64,000 nt of DNA from Hypholoma sublateritium FD-334 SS-4 (GCA_000827495.1 KN817528.1:434001-498000), one strand, 5' to 3'. Counted from the stretch's first letter, positions 1 to 12,557 are shown. Notes: generated by a model not told the origin, from the sequence alone. Program-made: numbers and translations.

Positions 1-190
1 AGTAATCCCGCTTGCGCGTGTATATGTACGAGCAGATTAAACGAAGTGAATAATAAGTGTACAATAAATAGTCTAAAAAGTGAATGGACAACAGCAAGGT
101 CCGATCCGACTCAAGGTTTAAGTCCCGGCTAATCCAAGGAAGTATCCAATATCAGAAAGGAGAAGAGAACCAACATATGTACAGTTGCAT

Positions 191-1956
191 TTACATGAAT
201 GCACTAGTCGCAGCAAAGCTGTTGATAATTTCATGTACGGGCACATCAGATTCGTAACTTGGCGGCGCCAGCATCCTTGGTCGAGGGCCTGGGGCGTACG
301 CAGTGACAATCTCGAGAGGAATTTCAATTAGAAACTCTGATCCTGTCATCTCGATTCCAGGGGCGTCGAAGGGAAATAAAACCATCGAATACTAATTCGA
401 TTATCTGTCAGATTCCAGACCAGGTAGAAATTATATTCAATGATGGACTCACTTCAATTCGAAAAGAGCCCATGGCGGAGGTAGGCTTCATGTCGGAACG
501 CAGGTGGAGTTCCCCATTCACATATCTGACGGAATCGCTTCTACTTTGGGCACCTTCCGTGGACGGCCACCAGACAGACAGTTGGGAATGGTCGATGGCG
601 TCTCTCCAGGCGAGTGATTCCAGCGTTTTCTCGGAGTTGTGGTGGAATTTGATTCGGCGCCGCAGACGTGCAACAATTGATTTCGGGGATGACAGCAGGT
701 CCAGAGCGTGTCTGTCGTCGCTTTCGAGACGAAGAGTAATTGGGATCACCGAGCCCCTCGTATAGGAAAGCTAGGAACACGGATTTAGGGTTGAATTATA
801 GCACATGGTCAAGATGGGAATACGCACTGGTTTCGCCAAAAACAGCTTATCAGGCATAGCCTAATGAGTCAACGCCATATGTGTAGCGGAAAGTACCACA
901 CACCTGACAACCCATATGCAGCGGACGAGTGCTGAAAACCAATCCTTTGATACGAATGACCTCTGAGGGATGCCATCCATCCGGGTCACCAGTCGGGCCA
1001 ATCAATGGCGTTCCTTGCATGTATGCAAGTCGCCTGAGGGGCGGGAGGGGACTAGGACGTGTAATCGGCACATATCCGAATTGTGCTGGTATTCTGGGGT
1101 AATTATTCATTACGCACTGTCTGTAAGGTCCGGATAAGAAATGTATTGAACATACCTGTGATCCGCCCGCAGCTTGTTGCGTATTAATTTGAGTGAAATT
1201 TCGTAGCTAATTGTGGCCCGCGTATGTCTCTCGTTGAAAGTCTGAGGAGGATGAAAAACCTGGGGTTCGTTATGGGCCCCAGAGGGCATAACAACTTCCT
1301 TCGGGAGTTCCACTGAGAATTGCCAAGTATATTCCCCTTGCAGTTTTCCGCTGAACTTCGCAGAGTTCGGAGCTGGGGTGGAATCTCCATCGCTGGAGGC
1401 GGACTGTTGGGGCTCGCCGTCTAACTGGGACCAGAGAACAACCGGAATATCGATGAAGGAAACCTGTTCGCCCTGATTGGCACCCGTGATGAATTGCCCG
1501 AATATCTTGTTGGGGTAGAGAAGATATTCATAAGCTCAAGAACGTGTGCGGATATTGGTTGTCACACTAGCGAAGGGCGAAACTCACATTGACGACAACG
1601 GATTGTATAGCATCAGGCTTGTCCAAGATGAGCTGCACCCTGCCTTTAATGGGTGCACCCTCCACGAACGTCGGCATATGTCTTGAATAGGAACCGTCTG
1701 CGATGACTGTCAGAATTGCGAACGACTTTCCCCTCTTCTTCAGCTCATAGTAGAACTCCTTAGGGCTCTGCGCTGCAACTCGAGCTTGTTCGTGGGTGGG
1801 GGTCAGTCTTGGGCGCTGCCCTGTCGTGTACGCTGGGAGGTCCGGTACAGGATCTGTAGCGACGAGATCGTTGATGTCATTGGGAGAAGACAAGGAGTGT
1901 TGGGCAGCCAAATCATATGACGGTGGCTGGTTCGGGATCGCTACAGTAACAGACAT
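191..1956 (-). CDS. Alpha-arrestin-like trafficking adaptor
   Basis: This is a minus-strand gene read as about five coding blocks (roughly 1567-1956, 1180-1540, 850-1110, 408-749 and 191-385) joined by short GT-AG introns. The start at 1956 opens with a Pro-rich segment. An arrestin-like beta-sandwich follows, with stretches such as EGAPIKGRVQLILDKPDA, and the C-terminal arrestin part ends near 191. Two PPSY motifs are visible, one within the first 15 residues and one about 20 residues from the end. In the alpha-arrestin (ART/Rim8) family, PPxY motifs recruit the HECT ubiquitin ligase Rsp5, so a role in ubiquitin-dependent endocytosis of plasma-membrane transporters or receptors is inferred. 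The family call rests on the overall fold signature and the PPxY motifs. The cargo cannot be deduced, and exon edges are approximate. Confidence 0.72.
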
Positions 1957-2994
1957 GGTGGTTTTCCGTAGGAGTCGCGGAACTCAGCATGAGGATATAG
2001 AGCGTTGAAGGATGCTTGTCAGCGTACTCGGGATATCTGCCAGATGTGAACGCAGCAGTGACTGATCTCGAAGCGATCCAGGGACCGAACAGTCTATTTT
2101 TATAGAATCGTGGCACTGCTGGTGACCAGTTGATGACTGCATAATGCCGGCTGGTATTTGCCTTTCTCTTTGGAGATTAAAAAGTTAATTCGCGAACATG
2201 TGTGTTTTATAACTTTAGACCACTGACCTGGTCGTAATAATTGCATCTTCGTCACGGTAGATGAGTCATTTTACATACTTGCAGTAAGTTGTACGGCATC
2301 TTGAATTCGGAGTGGCGCAGGTGAACTTGAAATGTGTATTGATCAAATCAGGATACCCTTCTGCACAGCCTGAGGAAGGTTATAGAGTATTGGTTTAGTA
2401 TTGAGTGTCATTTTCACGGGTAAAGGTTGTACAACGTCTTCTATCTGAGAGCGATGCATCAATGGTTGTTATAATTGAATCTGTGTCATAAAATAGCGAT
2501 GACGTCCACGGGAAAGCATGGAAATTAAAATATATGGGGGCGTGTTGTGGCAATTTCTCCGCGACTTCGAGGCCAGGACAAGGCCAGGATGTCTGGGAGG
2601 CGATGATTTATACCTTCGCCGTCTATTTCTCCGAGTCTGCGCTCTTGTGCTCCTTCCAAATCTAGGTCGGGTGGCATAGGCGAGGTAGATAACGTTGGAA
2701 TGTTAGCAGGGTGTGAAACGGTGCAAATTGGGGAAGATATTTTGTGTCAAAAGTGCGCACTGCGAGTCGTCGTCTTTAACTTGAACTTGGTGCGACACTG
2801 CCACGCGTGACCGGTTGACCTTCAACACTGGCAACCTAACCTAACTTCGACAGATGCTTTGAAGTTGCACTCGGCATAAGTACGTGTAAATGGAAACTAA
2901 AATTCAGTAATCCAGTACATAGGGATCGTGAAGCAAGCATGAAATTCACGTTCAACAGAAATTGTAGGGGAACCGGGATCAACGTGACGTCGGG
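1957..2994. other. Intergenic, divergent promoter region
   Basis: This stretch of about 1 kb separates the divergent arrestin-like gene (-) and paladin-like gene (+). Short open frames here have no coding character. It presumably holds both promoters. I see no repeat or RNA gene. Confidence 0.6.
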
Positions 2995-3017
2995 CCCTAA
3001 CTTGGCCCTAACCCTAA
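2995..3017 (+). promoter_or_regulatory. Telomere-repeat-like CCCTAA motifs (telobox-like)
   Basis: One CCCTAA lies at 2995-3000 and two perfect tandem units at 3006-3017, 20-40 nt before the ATG at 3037. TTAGGG-binding factors (Tbf1/TRF type) use such boxes in the promoters of other fungi. Function here is inferred from position and from recurrence at two other starts in the window. Confidence 0.4.
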
Positions 3018-3036
3018 TTTCGGTGTCCCTTGCCTC

Positions 3037-6000
3037 ATGCCCCCGCGACTCCGTGCGCTTGACTCTGTTCGTCCAAGACCAATCATGTCAATTCGTCAAG
3101 AACTCCTCGCCAAATCGCTCTCAGAAGAAGTCCGCCCTGCTTCCGTTCCCCCAGCTCTTCATCCTCGACGTTCACTGCTGTCTTCCAGTCGCCCGTCGTC
3201 TATTCCCCCGTCTGGCACGCGCCATTCAGCCAGGCTATCGCCTTCAGCAAGCGAATCCTTCCCCAAAGATCCGGCAGGTAGGGAGCCAGCTCAGCTTGAT
3301 CTCATAGATCTCTTGCAGCGCTCTGAGCCTTCTGTCGTCAAGACCCGCACAGGGAGCGTCCTCAGCCGTGGCTTCATTCTCAAAACCGACCATTATCCGT
3401 CAGGTACGTGTATTACTCGGGGATTTTGTCAGGCTGCTGAGAACCCACAAGGACGTGCGCTTGACCTGGATCTTAATGTTCATGGCGCGCCCAACTTTCG
3501 TGCACCAAGGCAGGGAGACTTGAACGTATTTGGCGCTGCTCAGCCACGCACGCAAGGCCTACGTGCCATTCTCTCTGTTTTACGTAGTCGGCCGAACACC
3601 GCCAATCCATCGCACGTCGTTTGGTTTTCAACCCGTGAAGAGCCTATCGGTATGTGTCCTTTATCTGATATCTTGATATCCGCACACCGCCACGCGGTCC
3701 GATATTCACTTCGCGTCGCTTTAGGCATATTTATTTCCTTTTCGTCTCGCTATCTTCTTAAATTCTCTGGGCAGCGGTTGATATGTGTTCATTCACCCAG
3801 TGTATATCTCCGGGCGTCCATTCGTGCTACGTGACGCGTCGGAGCCACGGCGTACCCTGTCTCTATCAGACCGCGCCGAGAACTTGGAGGCAATTGAACA
3901 CAGGTTGAAGAACGATATCCTGCAGGAAGCAGCCAGGTCCGTTGCACAAATGTTTGACAGGAATTGATCTCACGGTTCCTTGCTTAGATACGGCGGTGTT
4001 ATTTTAACACACAACGAAGTCGGTGAGGAATGACGACAAGCTAGGTGTCTTCCTCCACATGCTAACCTTTTGTAGCAGCGGCTGAGAGCGGGGAAGGCGC
4101 TATTCTCCCTACCTGGACTGCTGTGGACAATGGGAATGTCAAAACGTCAAGGGAACTGTGGGCATACATGAAGAGTGAAGATTGGAATGTTGATGTACGC
4201 TCCCAATACGCTCTATTGACCTATTCATTCACATTAATGTCATGCCCACTAGTATCACCGGTAAATGCCTTCATGGTGAGTAGGTTCCGGTTACTCACAA
4301 TAATTAAAGCATCCCCATCTCTCCAGATCGCCCCATCGAGGTATGTTCTGACCTCTGACCTTTAGCATACCTAATTACAATTATCCTACTTATAGGACAA
4401 CTACCTTGACGCGTACTTGCGCGTAATACGCGATACCGACCCCGCGAAAACTGCGCTTGTATTCTCCTGTGGTATGGGCGCCGTCCGCACGACATTCGCC
4501 ATGGTCGCTGCCTCCCTCGTACGACGTAAACAGATCATGAACAGTGGTGGTCCCGATCCTTATGCAATGAAGGGTGTAGCTGGGGTGATTACTCCAGGGT
4601 TGTCCTCTAGTCCAGGGACCAATACAGTACGTCTATTTCCCTTCAGAGTAATGCATTTCTAACCCACTACTGCTCAGCCGACGAACATCCTACCGGTATA
4701 TTTTTATCACACAACATAGTGCACACCTCTATAACTGATTGTATTCTTCCGTAGCAAACCGAAAGCCGTATCCTGCAGTCGCTCGAGCAGGCGAACGCAC
4801 AACAGGAGTTGTCCAAGTCGCTGCTCCGCCTGACGTACTTGCTCCAAACGTGTATGCAGAACAGCAATACGCAGTCAGCCATAGAGCTGCTTATGACACA
4901 GCCTACGCTGCTTGAGAATCTGCGCAAAGCGTACATGGGGAACTATGGTGTCATATTGAGTCTGCTTGGATGCTTGGATCAGGGGTTGCACGCGAAGAAA
5001 CTGGTAGATCGCGTGATTGACGCTAGTACGTCCTTTTCCCTTTTCTCCCTATTTTGCCTTTTTGGATGCTGGATTCCGCGGTTACTAATTCGACTTCATT
5101 TCCGTAGCTGATCAAGTCACCAATCTACGCGAGGATATATTAATTTACCGGCTGAAATACTCGCTTACCACTGTGGACGAAGCGAAGGGCGAAGATTTTT
5201 TGAATAAAGCAACAAAATCGCTGGAAAAATAGTAAGCTCAGTTCTCCGCTCAGACGCAACGATACAATAACATTTCCCACTAGCTTCTTCATGATTGCTT
5301 TCGCTAGCTTTGTGGAACATTCCGACCAGAATTTTAGTCAGAGCTTCTCAGACTGGCTTAGCGCCCGTACAGAGATCTGGACGCAGATCAAGTTCCTGCG
5401 TAAGCAGTATGGATCTGTTCTGAACGTCTTTGCGCCAGTGAATGATCTCTCGTCTCTGTCCAAATCGAGCTTTAGCAGTCGCTCACTGCTGCCCGGAAAG
5501 AAGAACGAGGTAGCAATTGCAGGGGGCCAGATTTCGGGCGACGAATATTCGGACTATGTCGTCAAGGTAGGCATGAGACTAGTCCTTCGAAGGGGTACAT
5601 ATAAGCTAAATGTGGCTATCAGAACCGCAGCGGCATTATTTTGAGAGAGAGCACGTTGCTGAAGTCTGACCAGTGGCGCGCCGAGTCCCACCACGTCGAG
5701 AATGGCGTCCGGGGTGCTATCAACTTCCGCCAGATACCCGATACTGACATCTATGCTCTTGGCCAGCCCACTATCGAAGCCATCGACGAAGTCGTGCAGC
5801 GCGTCAACGAGGCTCACCCACAGGCGTCGAAAGCGATCTGGATTACCCTGCGGGAAGAGCCTGTCGTGTATATTAACGGGGCCCCGTACTGCCTGCGAAG
5901 AGAGAATTACTCGCTCCGAAATATGAAAGGTGCGAACAGTTTCCAGCGCTTCAGACGCGTTCAAACTTAGTGTCTGGATGCCCTCTGACAACCATGGTAG

Positions 6001-9000
6001 ATTACGGGGGTATCTCCGCATCACGATTAGAGATCCTGGAAGACCGCTTGAAGGATGATGTTATTGCAGAACTCAACTCGTTTGGTGGTCGGTGAGTGTC
6101 TCGTATGCGCGCGCGTTTCAATATTTCTACTGACCACGCGAGCAGAATTTTGTTGCACACTGAAACGAGCGATGGAACAGTTGTGCCCATCTGGGAGGAG
6201 GTCAAACCCGAGCACGTGGTCGTGCTCAAGGATGTCATGGCCGCGCGACGCGACGCCAATAGCACCCCTTTGCAGTACAACCGCATTCCAATCACTGCTG
6301 AAAAGGCGCCGGATTACTCTGACATCAAGGATCTGATCGAGGTTGTGCTCAGGGCGCCTCCCAACACGCCGATAGTTGTCAATTGCCAACTGGGGCGCGG
6401 CAGAAGTACCCTTGCGTCGGTACGTCATCGGACGCACAGTTTCCAGACTGAATGGCGCGCTGAGATACCTGTTGCGTAGATTATTCTGCTTCTCATACGC
6501 CAGTGGCTACAAATTCATCGCCCAACGACGCCCAGCTCGCCGCTGGTCGCGCGGCGGACGATGTCAATGTCAATGAAGCTCCCTGAGCCCATCAAGGCAC
6601 CTATTCGCGCCTCGTATCAAGTGATCAACAGTTAGTTACCACCTTGATTCTACGGGCATGATCTGTACTGGAACTGACGCGAGTTTGATCGTGCCAGACC
6701 TGCTGCGCGTTGTCCGGAAGGGCCCCGCGGTGAAGAGCGCGGTGGATAATGCTATTGACCAGTGCTCTACGGTGTATAACCTGCGTGATGCGATCGAGGA
6801 CGCACGCGTGCACGCAGAAGGTAGCACGGACGAGAAGCAGACGCGCATTCACACGTCGAAAGGTGCGTCTATTTGGACGGAGAATGCTGTGCGGATGTTC
6901 GGTGTCGGTGCTGATCCCGCGCGCTAGGCATGCACAATCTTCGACGGTACTTCGAGCTGATCGTCTTCCAGTCGTATCTGCAATCAACGGAGCCCGATAC
7001 GATGGAGTCGTTCGAGAGCTTCGAGACATATGTCAAGAACAGGCCTGGTTTGTCCATGTCCTGCATCCTGCTATTCCAAATTTTGTTGCTCATCAGGTTT
7101 TTCTTAAGTGATCAAGACTTTTGAGAAAGAGCTCCTTGAGGAAGGGTTGAATTCGTTGAAACCCCTCAAGCGCGCAGAAAAGACAGGCGTCGCAGATCCC
7201 GACGAAGTCACACAGGTCGTGACCAATCGATCTGGCAGTATTCTGTCCGCGTCGACGATCATTAAATCCGACTTCTTCTCTAATCTCCAGAAGATGACGC
7301 TACCGGAGTACGTCCCCTAAGCCATTGATTCAAAGTTAGATTTAATCAACCTGAATATTTTGTGTATTTAGGCGGATCGATGGCTCGCCAAATTTCCGTC
7401 GGGTGCCGCTGACTCTCAGACCCAGGCTGACTGCTACTGGTACCTCTACGCCAACAAGTGGCACCGAATTTGCTGTGGAAGATAATGGAAAGATGGTGTG
7501 CGGAAGGTGCGTGTTTCTAGAATACGCAACCGTCGGTCCGAACGCTCATGGTCGTATTGGCCTGATGCAGCGGAATGCCGACCGTAGAAGGGTACGTTAT
7601 ATGCTTTGTAAATTAAGGAAGCCATTTCACGAGTACCCTAACAGGCTGAAGCGAGCACTTGAACGCGTAGATGCGGGACCTGGTGGATCGAATACGGTCT
7701 ATTGGACCTCGTTGCGTGAGGTAAGCCTGCCCATCTTTTAGATGGGATACGTACAAACTTGTCTCATCCAGGAGCCGGTGGTTTATGTTGCTGGCCGCCC
7801 ACATGTTCTAAGACTGGTGAACCGCCCCCTTGAGAACGTGGAGTAAGCCTCTTGTTAATCTATGCAACTCGATACAGCGTCTGATGCCACCTGCAGAGCC
7901 ACCGGTGTCAATACGTCGACTGTGGAAGCTATGGAGAAAAACTTCAAAAAGGACATCCTGCGTGAACTGGCGAAGGGCAAGGGCAGAATCCTGCTCCATG
8001 ACGAGGTTGAAGAAAGGCCAGGTGTATTCTCGATCATTCCTATCTGGGAGGTTGTGTCAGAGGATGAAATCATGACCCCGAGAGACGCCTTCGATCTCGT
8101 TATCAGACAAGGATACCGCGTACGTGTGCCCTGCATCAGTCATATCAGGGCCTGACCTTCCTTTATAGATTGACTATGGCCGTATTGCGATTGTATGTGG
8201 GTTGCACGGTAATCAGATCGTAACTAATGTTACCTTAATTTAGACGGACGAACAAGCTCCGCTTCCCGATGCTCTGTCGCAGTTACTTCACAGGGTCCGC
8301 AAAGGTATTCCTGTGGCGGGCGACTTCGTCTTCAATTGTCAAATGGGTCGAGGAAGGACGACGACCGGGATGATATCTGCTTGCCTTGTTTCTTCAACAT
8401 TGAATTGGGACCCGAACGTGAACGAGACGCTGGCCGAAGATGAAATCAGTCTGGACATGTATGACGCTATAGACGGCCCTTCAGAAGAGGAAGTCTATCT
8501 TGCAGGTATTTGTCCCGAGCAAATTCGCCTAGCGGTCTTATGAACATATTTTTGTCTAGGCGAATACAAAACTATTCTGCAACTCGTTGGAGTCCTTTCG
8601 CACGGCAAGATAGCAAAGCGTTTGACCGATCGCGCGGTTGACTTGATGCAAGATGTCCAAAATCTGAGGAAGGCCATTTATGAGTTCGTGGTTCCTCCCT
8701 TGATTTATTAGCGCTATTCATTGATCCGGGCATACTTACATTTATACTTAGCTACAAGCTGAAGGTTGATGCATGTGAAAAAGGGACTGTCAAAGAGAAG
8801 AAATTACGGGCTATCACGGTCAATTATCTGTGAGTAGTCGATAAACATAGACAGTGCAGTTTGTGACAGTTCGTTAGATATCGTTATGGAACGTTGATTG
8901 TGTTCGCCAACTACCTGATAGAGATGCGACAATCTCGAGAAGGACCGGAAACTACATTCCCGGAGTGGCTGCGCAAACATAGAGAAATCGCGATGTTGCT

Positions 9001-9022
9001 CGGCAGAACGTCTTTGGATTAA
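3037..9022 (+). CDS. Paladin-like protein with three PTP-like (inositol-phosphatase-type) modules
   Basis: This is a long multi-exon gene coding for three consecutive phosphatase-like modules. Each module has a recurring sequence of the type TREEPxVYxxGxPxxLR, an EHRLKxDIL-type helix and a Cys-x5-Arg P-loop. The P-loops read CGMGAVR (about 4460-4490), CQLGRGR (about 6380-6405) and CQMGRGR (about 8335-8360), so all three keep the catalytic Cys and Arg. The arrangement matches paladin (PALD1) and fungal proteins with repeated phytase-like cysteine phosphatase domains; paladin has been linked to phosphoinositide dephosphorylation. The start is either ATG 3037 or ATG 3085 in the same frame. The reading ends TSLD-stop at 9022. 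Substrate and location are unknown. Exon joins in the middle third are approximate. Confidence 0.82.
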
Positions 9023-9384
9023 CTCAACCCCAGAGTCGCTCAGATGAGCTAATGTTCGCGACTTCTTTTCCGTGCTTCTAAACTCTACCATCCCTGTACA
9101 AACTCATTGATATAAAATTACATCTATTAAACATCTATTGCCTGGAAAGGGGTTGAGACATTAGTACATAAAAATAGTAAGGTAGGAGTCACTGTATCTG
9201 AATAGCTATGTGCAGGATAAATATATAATAAATAGGGGACATTATTAAGGAAATCTTTAAAGGCTAAAGGCTACAGGGTGGGCAGACTACAACGGTGGAA
9301 ATATACAGCTTTAGTGCGGTAGTAAAATAAATAAGAGATAAATAAATGCCATTAATCGTGCCAAGTATTGGATATCAGCAGTGT
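9023..9384. other. Intergenic, convergent 3' ends
   Basis: This AT-rich spacer lies between the convergent paladin-like (+) and DUF6593 (-) genes. It contains AATAAATA-type runs that could serve as poly(A) signals. No gene is seen. Confidence 0.6.
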
Positions 9385-10095
9385 TTAGTCGATGCGCCGA
9401 CGCGATTGGAGGATTACAGTAGCAACAATGGCTGATTCTAGCAGGCCTGCTTGTATCGCGTCGGAAGTAATGTTCAGTGTGACAGATTGTGCACTGGATG
9501 CTATAGATCCCAAGACGCCCTTCAACACTATGGAGCCTACTGCGTAAAGCTAACGAGTTAATTAGTATATTTTCTGGTCAAACTGGATCCGAATAACGTA
9601 CAGAAATTTGACGCTGTTCATATACCCATGTGAATGGCTTCTTGTCTGGGGAAAACATCATCCTGCGCCTGCCGAGGACACAATCTAGCGAACGTTGTAT
9701 TACAAGGAATGCAACACTTACCCGTCAGGCGAACAAGGGAGCCACCGTTTAATTTCAAAATTGTCGACAATCCCACTGATACTGACTGTCGGCTGTCCAC
9801 TCCAGTCAATCGAGGCCATTACTGTGGAGTCTTTCTTCCGGAAATAAGTGATATGCTGATTGGTGACTATCTCAATGTAGTCGCTCCCATTTGGTGCGCA
9901 AAGAGTAGAATTGAGGATGTCGGGAATGTGAGATCGAAAACGGAATTTTAAAGACCCTACACTGGCTGGAACGCCGAGGGTTGGGAGAGCGCCAATAACA
10001 GACGGTTGTCGAAAAGCTGGTACGCTATGCGACGGGGGATTTATCGAATATGGGTTTTCAGGGTTGAACCATCCACCAGCAGCGAGAGGATTCAT
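9385..10095 (-). CDS. DUF6593-type protein of unknown function
   Basis: The gene has three exons on the minus strand, starting at ATG 10095. The first exon gives a Pro/Gly-rich head followed by LKFRFRSHIPDILNSTL. A 53-nt intron (GTAAGT...GGCAG) leads to GRRMMFSPDKKPFTWVYEQR, the DGxxYxW-like core. A 52-nt intron with a CTAAT branch site and TTAG acceptor leads to the C-terminal exon ending SRRRID-stop at 9385-9387. Phase is kept across both introns only if the TTAG acceptor is used, not the ACGCAG 8 nt further on. The pattern fits the DUF6593 family, which is abundant in Agaricomycetes and has no known function. I propose none. Confidence 0.7.
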
Positions 10096-10162
10096 GTTTG
10101 TATATATGGAAATCGTGAAATCAACGAGGGTTCAAGGAAGGTGAGCTGTGGGGGCTGGAGTA

Positions 10163-11016
10163 ATGCGATACTGCAAGATAGCTCCCAGAAAGCTTCTGTT
10201 AAATAGCCAAAGCGACGAGGTAGTAATTCCTATGCCCATGCGACCGCGAGTCAGGCCGCGAGTCAGAGCGCAGGCAGACAATGAAACATCTCAACTATTT
10301 CCAACTACGAGGACTGCAGACTCTACGTTGATCCGTTGGAGTGATCGGGATGCTGGTTATGTACAGCGTTTGGCCTGGGTATGACACTATTCTCCAATCC
10401 AACTCAAATTAGCAACGCAGAGGGGAAACCTCGCTTGAGAGCGCACAGCCTAAATTTATGCAACTCGTCTTTGTGACCGAAAAGAGCGATTTCAAGTTTG
10501 TAGGGTTCGTCTGGACAGTCGAGTTCCCTGCTACTCAGAGTCCTGCTGCAGTAACGAATGAGCAGTGGCTTGAACAGCTAGGCGGCCAGGGATATGTTCT
10601 TCGAGAATACCACAATCTGGCTTCGAGTACATAGGCAACAGATTTTCCTGTCCTCGCACAGATCATTGCAAAGTCTGGGTTCCAGGGCATTGATGTGGTT
10701 TGGTTTCATCAGCAAAAGCAGTGACAATAACAGAGGTAAATCCAGATAGTATTTCAGAGGTAGAAATTCCGGTTCAATGTGCTCAGAAGGCTCAGAGAGG
10801 CATCAAAAGGAGTTTGGAACCAGATGAAAAGGGGCCAGATATGCGATTGCAGAGCGAGAATAAACTTTTGGGTTCGCACCAAGTTTGCTCCTGTACTGGG
10901 TATTGTAGCCAAGTGTCAATGCGGTGCTCTAGCAGAAAGGCGGATCTTTCAGAAGAGCAGAGCCACAGCCATTGAATTGTGGGTGATCATGATTTCATTG
11001 CCCAATATCAATGGTT
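10163..11016 (+). pseudogene. Decayed protein-coding gene of unknown family
   Basis: An open frame begins MRYCKIAPRKLLLNSQ at 10163. It joins, across a candidate 52-nt intron (10361-10412) or a 34-nt gap (10379-10412), to a coherent segment with PKFMQLVFVTEKSDFKFVGF and NEQWLEQLGGQGYVLREYH. A TAG at 10632-10634 then interrupts it. The same frame continues sensibly (ATDFPVLAQIIAKSGFQGID) to a TGA at 10722-10724. Beyond that, protein-like stretches continue in the other two frames to about 11016. This looks like a gene broken by a nonsense change and at least one frameshift. I do not recognise the family. Alternatively it is a short live gene ending at 10634. Confidence 0.35.
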
Positions 11017-12557
11017 GAAAGTTGGTTGAAAGCGGAGCTGAGCACTGAGCGCTGAGCGCTCATCCGTGGATCGGTTCAATTCACTGCAAGTCAACGGTAG
11101 AATTTGTTACTCATACGAAGAGATCTCGCTGGCTTCCGGTCTTTGGTACGGTGTTAAGAGGAAGATTAGTTGTGAGCGCATTGAAGGGTTTGGTTTGTGA
11201 TGACGAACCTGAGAGTGTTCGTCTTGTGTTCGTCAGTCAAAAAAGAATCAGCATTTACGTAATATCTGGTTGATTGTTACGAATCCAAATCAATCCCGGC
11301 GCCAATTGAATTCGACGACAATTCGATGCAATTTAAGTACTCCAAACATCAATTGTGCAGATAATACTTGTATAATACCTAACCTACAGTACTATGTAGT
11401 ATGAAAACTTTTTACTGTGGTTTATTTGGTGTGAATATGAGCGTCCGGAAGATTGCGGGAACTTTTACTGGATCTTATATTTATAATCGTCCTGAAAGGT
11501 GACTAACTTGAAGGCATGGCAAGTTTAGCGCCTTAACAGCGCTCGACATTTCGAATTTGCACCAGTGATCCATGTAAGATATTACCTGATATTGCTTTAC
11601 TGATGAGGTACAATTTAAATAAAGGGTCCCGCTGTTGGGCTGAATGAACTCATCCGACAATTAAAATTTAGATTATCGGCCGTGGTACTATCAATATATC
11701 TATTGAACCCGGGCCTGATGCATGATGGTCCCTCTCAAGCAACTCTCAAGTCCCTCTTGATAAATTTGTCTTGGCCAGCAGTCTACCTGGGTAGTACCTT
11801 ATTATTTACTGCTTACTCTGACGCGCTCTAACACTACATGTTCTATAATAAGTATCCTCCCTTCCGAACTTGTTCCGAACCATATCTTAAGCTTAAGTTC
11901 AACTTAAGTTTCAGACAGATCAATGACTCCCAATAAATGCTTGAAATTATGAAGTATACACTACAAATACTTATAATAACTCTTTACAATCCAATAATTT
12001 TACTATCATACGGGGAATTAAATTTGAATCTCGCAGACCATGAATTCCAAATGAACTCCTTCGCCCGCTTAGTTTCAGAAGATGCTAATCTGGAGCACTT
12101 CAAGGAAGTCAGTGGGATATGAGGCAATGCCTCCATCCTACGGGCTCTCTGAAGTGAGTTCATGTAGATTAGGCGTGATAAACACTCCATTATACAAGTT
12201 ACCAGTAGGCTATGGTATGATTGCCGATTGATTAGCAGTTCAAACATTGGATGTTCAATGGACATAGTAAGTATTCTCAGGCAGTATCTGTCTGGTGTCT
12301 TGATGATTCATGTCATAGTTACCGTACACACACAGCAGCTGGTCTAGTCATGGCCCTTGCACCGTGACTCTGTCTGATCAACTCAGCTGGGCTTTCAAAG
12401 GTCCTGACCCCGCACTCGTACCATGGTAATTAATTCAGTATACATCATGTCGACGATGTGGTGATAGTACCCCTTGTTAGTTCCTTGCCGTTCCGCAGTC
12501 TCAAATCATTAAAAATCAACTGAATAAAACATGACGCAGGAGATCGAGGGGATACAA
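11017..12557. other. Intergenic, no supported gene
   Basis: This is about 1.5 kb of AT-rich sequence. Near 11033-11060 there is a short imperfect tandem of GAGCACTGA/GAGCGCTGA. Around 11870-11920 there is AAGCTTAAGTTCAACTTAAG-like imperfect dyad sequence. The open frames here are short and not convincing. It may be old repeat debris, but no element is recognisable. Confidence 0.5.

Noticed and set aside
2995..3017. CCCTAA repeats as a telomere or chromosome end
   Set aside because: There are only three units, and they are embedded between normal genes.
10379..10412. 34-nt intron in the broken gene
   Set aside because: Shorter than the introns seen elsewhere here. A 52-nt alternative (10361-10412) restores the same frame.
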